Source: Chara braunii
Taxonomy: Eukaryota; Streptophyta; Charophyceae; Charales; Characeae
Assembly: GCA_003427395.1 (NCBI GenBank)
Contig: BFEA01000603.1
Location: 712,202 to 749,633, forward strand
DNA: 37,432 nucleotides
Reading direction: 5' to 3'
The position numbers were made by a program, and so were the translations under genes. This document shows positions 31,868-37,432 of this stretch, piece after piece. The first letter of the stretch is position 1. Each line of letters starts with the position of its first letter. The notes beneath the pieces are model-generated. The model was not told where the DNA came from and did no database searches. It was given only the letters and a program-made list of their open reading frames with translations.

Positions 31868-32420
31868 ATCTCCTTTAAACTTAGAAAATTTCGGCAGCGC
31901 TTCCCGTAGGAAAAGTGTCTTTCCAGAATCTATATAAGTCCATGTATGAAAGCAGAAATATTCTCCAACTCTGGAAAGTCAAAATTTGTCTAACTCCCTG
32001 AATTGGTAGAAATTTGGGCAGCACTCCTTTTAGAAAGGAAGACTTCTCACATTTAAACTAAGTCAGATATGAACTCGAACAACAGTTCGAGCACAACTTT
32101 AGACAGAATTTAACTAATTCCTTAATTCTTGTAAAACTTTCGGCAGCACTTCCTCTAGAAAAGTACTATTCCAAAATTTATACAAGGCTAAGTTCAGAAC
32201 TTAAGAATAACTTTGACTTCTGAAAGTCCAATTATGTCCAACTCCCTGAATTAGTAAAAATTTGGGCAGCACTCCCTTTCGAAAATGAGACTTTTCAGAT
32301 TCCTACTAAGCCAGATATATGAAAAAGGCAAGTTGAACTCTGATAAGTCAAAAGTTGACTAACTTCTTGAAGTTGTAGAAATTTCGGCAACGCCTCCCGT
32401 AGGAAAAGTAGATTGTGAAA
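31868..32420. repeat. Five-unit tandem array, ~123 bp period
   Basis: A conserved block AATTTSGGCAGCRCTYCC followed by YTAGRAAAAGT occurs five times. Its GGC lies at 31893, 32017, 32142, 32265 and 32386, giving spacings of 124, 125, 123 and 121. Before each block of units 2-5 lies TAACT-CCTGAATT-GTA or a variant. Sequences between blocks are more diverged (GAAAGTC, AGCCAGATAT/AGTATA). Alternate units share TTTGGG versus TTTCGG, hinting at a higher-order two-unit repeat. Tandem subrepeats of this kind are known in untranslated regions of plant LTR retrotransposons; membership here is inference. Confidence 0.8.
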
Positions 32421-32710
32421 ATTTATAAAAAGCCAAGTATAAGAAAAGATCTTAGAAAATGCAGGAATTGACCTAAAAAAAAAAAAGTTATTACGGAAAA
32501 TGCAGGTATTGACACTAACTTCTATGGCTCTAGCACGTGGCGAGCAACTGAAGCAACTACCTATAATACTGAAACCCAAACAAACTAACGATCTCATTCA
32601 GTCATATGCAAACCAAACCACGAATGTAAGTACTCTCACCATCCGAAGTTCATTTCATATAAATAGTTCATGAATCTTCAAGTCCTTGAATCCTTATATC
32701 CATCTTACAT

Positions 32711-33406
32711 AAGACTTAGAGCTGGACCATTCACAGTAGAAACAATGCCCAACTTGTCTTTAAGGTATACACGAACAGCTTGCACAACTACTTCTCTCTT
32801 CTTTAGGGCATATGACTACGTCATTCACAGTAGAAACAATGCCTAGCCGCCCTGAACTCTTTAATATCCAAAATTTAGTATTTCTCTGACTTTATTTTCA
32901 AAAGAAAAGGCGAATATGGGCAGGCGACTGAACCATTCACAGTAGAAACAATGTTCAGCTTGCCCAAACTATTTTCATTTATACTTTGTATTTTTCCTTT
33001 TCTCTTCTTAATGATATGACTTAACGCTCGACCATTCACAGTAGAAACAATGTCCAGATGCCATTTCACGTGCAAATATACATAAAGTACTTTCCTTTAT
33101 ACTTAGTTTAGTTCATGTGCGTGGTTTTCAGGCTAAACCATTCACATTAAAAACAATGTTTAACCTTAGACCAGAAATCCTCCCTCAAAATACAACAAGA
33201 ATTTAAATCTTTTCAATCAGGCAAACCCCAGAGTTAACTAGAGTAAACAGGTCATTCACAGTAGAAACAATGCCTGGTCCTCAAAAAACAACTAGATCAA
33301 CATAGCAACCAGGTCATTCACAGTAGAAACAATGTCTGGTCCTTCATAAAACAACCAAATAAACATAGCCCTGAGCCATTCATAGTAGAAATTATGCTCA
33401 GGCTTT
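32711..33406. repeat. Array of eight hairpins with near-invariant loop and covarying stems
   Basis: Eight copies of CATT-CACAGTAGAAAC-AATG occur (CATT starting at 32728, 32822, 32934, 33033, 33139, 33253, 33315 and 33377), with changes in only the fifth and eighth copies. CATT pairs with AATG under a 12-base loop. Each copy has a single bulged C or T directly 5' of CATT, then a stem whose sequence differs between copies but stays complementary: CTGAA/TTCAG (3), TAAA/TTTA plus GG/CC (5), CAGG/CCTG (6), ACCAGG/TCTGGT (7) and CTGAG/CTCAG (8). Copies 1 and 2 also have distal AAGAC/GTCTT and AGGGC/GCCCT pairs. Spacers of ~40-90 bp are unrelated. Compensatory change points to a conserved RNA or cruciform fold. 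The function is unknown. Confidence 0.8.
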
Positions 33407-33419
33407 GGTTTACCCTTCC

Positions 33420-33639
33420 AAACACATGCAAAACTGTCTTCCTCCCATCTTCCCCCAATTCATACCTGAATCTGCTTTCAGTCAAAACAAAAGAGAAACT
33501 TAAACTTCACTTTCACACATTCCTTCCATTCAGTCTGATTGAGCCCTGAAGAGAAAACAATAATCATAGGGACAAACTCATGCATACATCAATCATACTG
33601 CAGGGAAATAGGCAAACATGGATAGTAGTGGATTATACA
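33420..33639. other. No feature seen
   Basis: A-rich noncoding DNA between the hairpin array and the GC-rich tract. No frame or repeat is supported. Confidence 0.5.
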
Positions 33640-35212
33640 GATGGAAGTGGTTTACTTGACAATTCCCTGCCTCCAGAACTCTTTCTGAGTTCCGGCAAAG
33701 CTCCCGCAATCGGTGGGTGGACTCCCCACAGAATCTTGGCGCGGTCCTACGGGTTGCAATCCCGCCTGCCGCCTTCCTCTCGTAACCACATGACTAGACT
33801 TAGAGTAGGAAGGACAAAAAAAAGGCAGGTTTGAAACTCTCAGATCCAGGGGAGGTACACTCAAACTCGCCGGAGAGGGCCTTGTTATCTCGTCTTGCCT
33901 GAGGGCTCCGCAACGGCGGTCAAAAGTGTAGCATGACCTTCGTCAACTCGGATCAAATCGCCAATTGTTAATTCCCTAATGATCCTTTGCTTTCGCAACA
34001 ATAACTCTCCCTACAAGCTTTGGCTACCTCTTCAAAATGTCAGCTACTCCCTCCAACCAACTGTCATTTCGCAACATAGCAAGGGCGCAATAAAAAAAGA
34101 GCGCCCCCTACGAAGACATCGCGCTTGCGCAGCCAACTCACGGTATGCACTGCAAGGTACAACAGCGTGCAGCAGACTGCAGTCTGCGTGGTCATACCAA
34201 CAACGACTCAGCAACCCGTGGCTTGACAAGCAGCAGCGGCCCCGCGATTTTGCCAGGCGCGCGTTCCCTGTCCTCTTAGCCCCCTTCACCTCTGCAGCAG
34301 TCAGCCACATTCACAGCCCCGGCTTGTCATCTCCGTACATTCCCCTTCATACCCTTGTTGCCAATCTGTCGTTGTACAGGTTAATGGTGAGTGTCACACT
34401 GATTAATAGTCGGATCTGCCACCCTTGCTGCTGGTCCACAATTACTGTAATGCTTAGGAACCAGCAGCCGCCACCAATCACTGACAGGGTCACCTCTGCA
34501 AACCTAGCAATGCCCCGCTGTGCTTGGGGGCTCGATTTCGAACCCAACCGTAGGTCGTACCGGGTCAGCGCGCAGTTTAACACAGTCTGAGAATATGGTT
34601 TGGCAAAGTCCCGATCGGCACGATTCGGACATTCCTCACTATCCAACCCAGTCCGTCATCTCTGCTCGTTCGACCGACCGTGAACATCTGCAAACAGCTC
34701 ATCTTCCCAGTCGGCTGCTTACGACCCACTCGCTCCACCGCCTGCTAACACCCTATCCCCGCTCGACTAGCCGTAGGCACCTTCCTTCTGGTCTCTCCCC
34801 TCCTGCAAACGAAAACGCACCCGGTCGCTTGGCATGGCCAAGTCCGACCACAGCTTTGGGCAGACGCGTTGGTCGGACCGCTAGGCTGAAGTGCGGGATA
34901 GTGAGCTGGCAGCGCAAAGGCTGGTTGGGGATGAGCACCGCAACCCCACTGAGGCCTACGGTCGAAACTACACACGCCACTACAAACCAACCGCACCCCG
35001 CCACTCAGCAACTACGCAGAGCAGGAGTGAATCTTCCGCCTGAAAGCGAAAAGGTACCTCCTGACTTCGACGTTCCCGTTCGGCCATGTCCCCCTCCCCC
35101 GACAGCTTTGCGTAACCTACTTTTTTACTAACTGCCTATCTACTAACTTATTGTCTAGTCTAACATTACCCACGTGATCGCTCGGGGCAAAGCCCCTACC
35201 CCAAATCCCTTC

Positions 35213-35240
35213 CCGCTCGATTTCGTATAGAATCGAGCGG
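35213..35240. repeat. Perfect 10 bp stem hairpin
   Basis: CCGCTCGATT pairs with AATCGAGCGG around TCGTATAG. It lies 16 bp after another perfect hairpin (35184-35196). No T tract follows, so it is not a bacterial-type terminator. Confidence 0.8.
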
Positions 35241-35640
35241 TATCTTGTCTTCTACTCCCCGACATTTCTCTCCTACCATAGCTCCAGCGCAACACTTTTT
35301 CTCTACCACTCCTTCTACTCACTCTCATCCGCATCTGACCCTCTCATTCGTCTCGCTTGGGGCCAAAACCCCGGTATCGCTCCTCTCCCTGCCTAAATCC
35401 ATTCACCGAGGGGTGAGCTATGCACTATCTCCTTCCTTCCTCACTTCCCTCCCGTCGCCATAGCTCATCGCACTGATTTCTCTTTTTAACTCCTATCCTA
35501 CTAACCTTTATAAAAAACTAACATCGTAGGATGAATCGCCCTGGGTTGAAACCTTAGTTTCGGCTCTTCCCCCGACCGATTCCGTAAAGGAATGGGCGTG
35601 TTATAGCTCCTTTCCCCTCTCTTATCACTGCTCTCTCCGA

Positions 35641-35673
35641 ATGAACCTGGCGCCAAAAAGCGCCCTGGTTCAT
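35641..35673. repeat. Stem-loop with ATGAACC arms
   Basis: ATGAACC-GG-CGC pairs with GCG-CC-GGTTCAT around an A-rich loop, with one mismatch and one bulge. A related arm sequence forms the hairpin at 35802-35834. Confidence 0.65.
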
Positions 35674-35801
35674 TTCGCCTGTTGATCCCTCCTCGGACTC
35701 TCCTCCGTTGTCGTCCGTCGCTTCCTACTTCGCTGCGGCGCCCTGCTGTCCCGCCTGCTGTTCTGCCTCGCTGCCTTAGTCCCCGTCGCTCATCCTTTCG
35801 A

Positions 35802-35834
35802 ATGGATCCGGCACGGAAACGCGCCCGGATTCAT
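35802..35834. repeat. Stem-loop with ATGGATCCGG arms
   Basis: ATGGATCCGG pairs with CCGGATTCAT (one G-T pair) around a 13-base loop. It resembles the hairpin at 35641 in position and arm start, which suggests a dispersed hairpin family. Confidence 0.7.
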
Positions 35835-36787
35835 CCCCTCCTTGTTTATACCCCCGAGCACTCCCCCGTCCACCCGCCTGGGCCCCTACGGCTCTCGCCC
35901 CGCTGCTAACGCAGCTCCAGCGGCCGCGGCCTGGTGGCTGCACTAGTCGGACGACCCAGTCGGCCTCCGGTACTCCACTCCTCATTCGTCACTCTACCAG
36001 TTTTCCATCCGCTTTGCCTACTCCTGGCCTACCACGCCCACAGTAATAGTGGCACAGTTTCCCACCTCTTCGGGTCCTTAATGGACAAACCTACATACAG
36101 GTAGGTTGGGTTGCCCAATCGAAAGCTCAAACCCACCGCGGGCCTGTAGCATGGCCCTAGATGGGGCGGGGTCCGAAACGGGTCTCGCGGCAGCAGCCAA
36201 ACATTCGGACGAGAACCCTGAAGGCCGACGCAGAGGAGGATCCCGCGGCCTTACTTAACTGCCGGGGACGAACGGCGCTCCTGCAAACAAAGGATACCCC
36301 GCTACTTAGGCTCTCTCATGGCTCGTGGGCTAACTCCCCCCCCCGCCGGCTCGCATGCACGCCAGACCCCTTCAGCCCGGCCTTTCGGGACAGGCAAGCT
36401 AGGGGAATTTTGTCAGCAACCCGAATACGCAGGAATCCAAACGGCTCGCCAAAAGGTGCGTACTCGAAATTTTTGGCCGTCGTGGCGGTCACTAATCCCG
36501 TCGTCACGTCCTAGTCAAACGCCGGATCGTGAAAAATAGTACTTAAAAATAATAAAATAAGGCAGCCGGCATCCACGCCAACTCTACAATCATCAACGAG
36601 GGAAAGCCATCACACCCCGTCCTACGACACCCCGCTCACCGCACGAAGTCCCGCCTCGTCGTGGTCGCTCTCCGCACGCGCGCTCGACTCGGTCAAACGT
36701 AGCCAGCGAAAGAAAATATCCCCTAGATCCTAATTTAATCAAGAGTAACCAAAAATAAAAGTTAAGGATAAAAATAAGAATAAACAG

Positions 36788-36805
36788 ACCGGCGCCCGCG
36801 CCGGT
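36788..36805. repeat. Perfect 8 bp GC hairpin
   Basis: ACCGGCGC and GCGCCGGT with a two-base centre, within A-rich flanks. Confidence 0.75.
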
Positions 36806-36909
36806 TTCATAATCAACATCAAGGAATGAACCACGCTCGCCTTAAACCTGCGCGCCCACGCACCCTTTACTCTAGTCAACCATCCAGTCAACGTAAATCA
36901 CAGACGCAG

Positions 36910-36924
36910 CCGCGCCTAGCGCGG
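36910..36924. repeat. Perfect 6 bp GC hairpin
   Basis: CCGCGC and GCGCGG around CTA, again within AT-rich flanks ~105 bp after the previous one. Confidence 0.65.
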
Positions 36925-36976
36925 TATACTTAAACTTCAAACCAAAACTATTTTTCTGTCACTCGCAAAAACCAGG

Positions 36977-37002
36977 GCGGATACCCTTGTAAGGGTATTC
37001 GC
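36977..37002. repeat. 12 bp stem hairpin
   Basis: GCGGATACCCTT pairs with AAGGGTATTCGC (one G-T pair) around GT. It closes the hairpin-dense tract. Confidence 0.8.
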
Positions 37003-37242
37003 ACCAACACCGTTTCCCCCATCCAAGCTGGCTCTGGTTCCTGTCTCATGGTACGGGTGTGAGTGATCACCTGTGTCTCAATTTGGTTTTATCTCTGAAT
37101 CCCAGTCTCATCTCTTGATAAGAAGAAGGGGATGGAGTGCTAGGTGTAAAGGCATATCTGGCGCCCGAGTAGGGTGAAGAGGCAAAATTATCCCCAGCAT
37201 CCTATGATCTTTTCTGGTATCTGTTCACTATTGAGGATGTAA

Positions 37243-37432
37243 AAGGACGCTGGACCCGATTTCCAGCAGGTGCAATTTTGTTGATGTAAAGGGACGCTGG
37301 ACCCGGTTTCCAGCAGGTGCAGCTCCCCACCAATGGAACGGAGCCATCTAATAGCGAGGGTGGTAGAATGGGTATCTGCTCATACCAGTACCCCTTCTAC
37401 ACCAGCAGCTGATGTTCAAATTAAAAAAAAAA
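37243..37432 (+). mobile_element. SINE-like element, copy 5, ending in poly(A)
   Basis: Two tandem core units (AAGGACGCTGGACCC then GATTTCCAGCAGGTGCA; AGGGACGCTGGACCC then GGTTTCCAGCAGGTGCA) are followed by GCTCCCCACCAATGGA and a ~90 bp body. The body includes GGTGGTAGAATGGGTATCTGC and ATGTTCAAATT, which loosely resemble Pol III A and B boxes. The window ends in its A tail. This is the best full-length candidate of the family. Confidence 0.7.

Larger units (their letters stand above)
33640..37010. other. GC-rich, hairpin-dense tract without a recognisable gene
   Basis: Frames of up to 203 residues (33979-34590, 34520-35131) have no recognisable domain and overlap on both strands. Strong stem-loops are frequent: GCAGACTGCAGTCTGC (34172-34187), CTTGGC/GCCAAG (near 34830), GGGGC/GCCCC (35184-35196), GGGG/CCCC (35359-35372) and ATTCC/GGAAT (35579-35593), besides those listed separately. 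Between them the plus strand is largely pyrimidine-rich. Transferred organelle DNA or an rDNA spacer could look like this, but I recognise no organelle gene, rRNA or tRNA. Confidence 0.4.

Noticed and set aside
32711-33406. CRISPR-like array (short conserved repeat, unrelated spacers)
   Set aside because: Spacer lengths are irregular, arms covary with each unit, there are no cas genes, and the DNA is clearly eukaryotic.
32711-33406. Iron-responsive-element-like hairpins (bulged C, CAGT in the loop)
   Set aside because: The loop is 12 bases, not the CAGUGN hexaloop, and the upper stem is four pairs; the resemblance is superficial.
33700-33780. tRNA-like T arm CGGG-TTGCAAT-CCCG with a 5+7 hairpin upstream
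   Set aside because: The putative anticodon loop lacks U33, and the acceptor stem pairs only partly.
33979-35131. 203-codon plus-strand frames
   Set aside because: Low-complexity composition and internal hairpins; nothing supports translation.

Overview
The window looks like nuclear DNA from a eukaryote with a large, repeat-rich genome. It carries non-LTR and Penelope-like retroelements, several small terminal-inverted-repeat elements, a poly(A)-tailed SINE-like family, long A/T homopolymers and an assembly gap. I found no bacterial-style operon and no intact host gene. The combination of Penelope-like elements with an upstream GIY-YIG endonuclease, an L1-like LINE with a zf-RVT-like C-terminus, and tandem subrepeats suggests an alga or plant (green lineage). 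The sequence alone does not settle this. Almost every coding region is broken by stops and frameshifts, so the window is a graveyard of mobile elements.

Layout. 1-5264: repeat-rich DNA with a possible minus-strand coding fragment, a long foldback element (1138-1403) and several tandem duplications. 5270-12734 (+): a decayed Penelope-like element (PLE-A) between ~940 bp direct repeats. Each repeat holds a hammerhead-ribozyme-like motif. The interior encodes a Gly/Asn-rich protein with an eroded zinc knuckle and a SAP-like segment, a tandemly duplicated GIY-YIG endonuclease module and a reverse transcriptase. A hAT-like nonautonomous element sits in its 3' region. 13195-13529: another small TIR element. 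14039-19523 (-): a second, diverged relative (PLE-B) with the same domain order: Arg/Asp-rich region, CCHC zinc knuckle, coiled coil, SAP-like domain, GIY-YIG, RT. Its RT is split by a 523 bp MITE. 19674-20860: two SINE-like copies. 21375-22259: N gap. 22260-25560: GC-rich, hairpin-rich tract. 26190-26590: SINE-like copies. 26705-~30110 (+): 5'-truncated LINE whose in-frame stops are all TGA. 30130-31080: GC-rich tract. 31868-32420: five ~123 bp tandem repeats. 32711-33406: eight hairpins with a near-invariant loop and covarying stems. 33640-37010: GC-rich, hairpin-dense tract. 37243-37432: a SINE-like copy ending in poly(A).

How the parts fit. In PLE-A and PLE-B, the knuckle/SAP protein would bind nucleic acid, GIY-YIG would nick the target and RT would copy the RNA. 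Hammerhead motifs in the PLE-A repeats would cut tandem transcripts into ~6.5 kb units. The most unusual structure is the hairpin array at 32.7-33.4 kb: compensatory changes in the arms argue for selection on an RNA or cruciform fold. All calls come from reading the sequence; no database or folding program was used.
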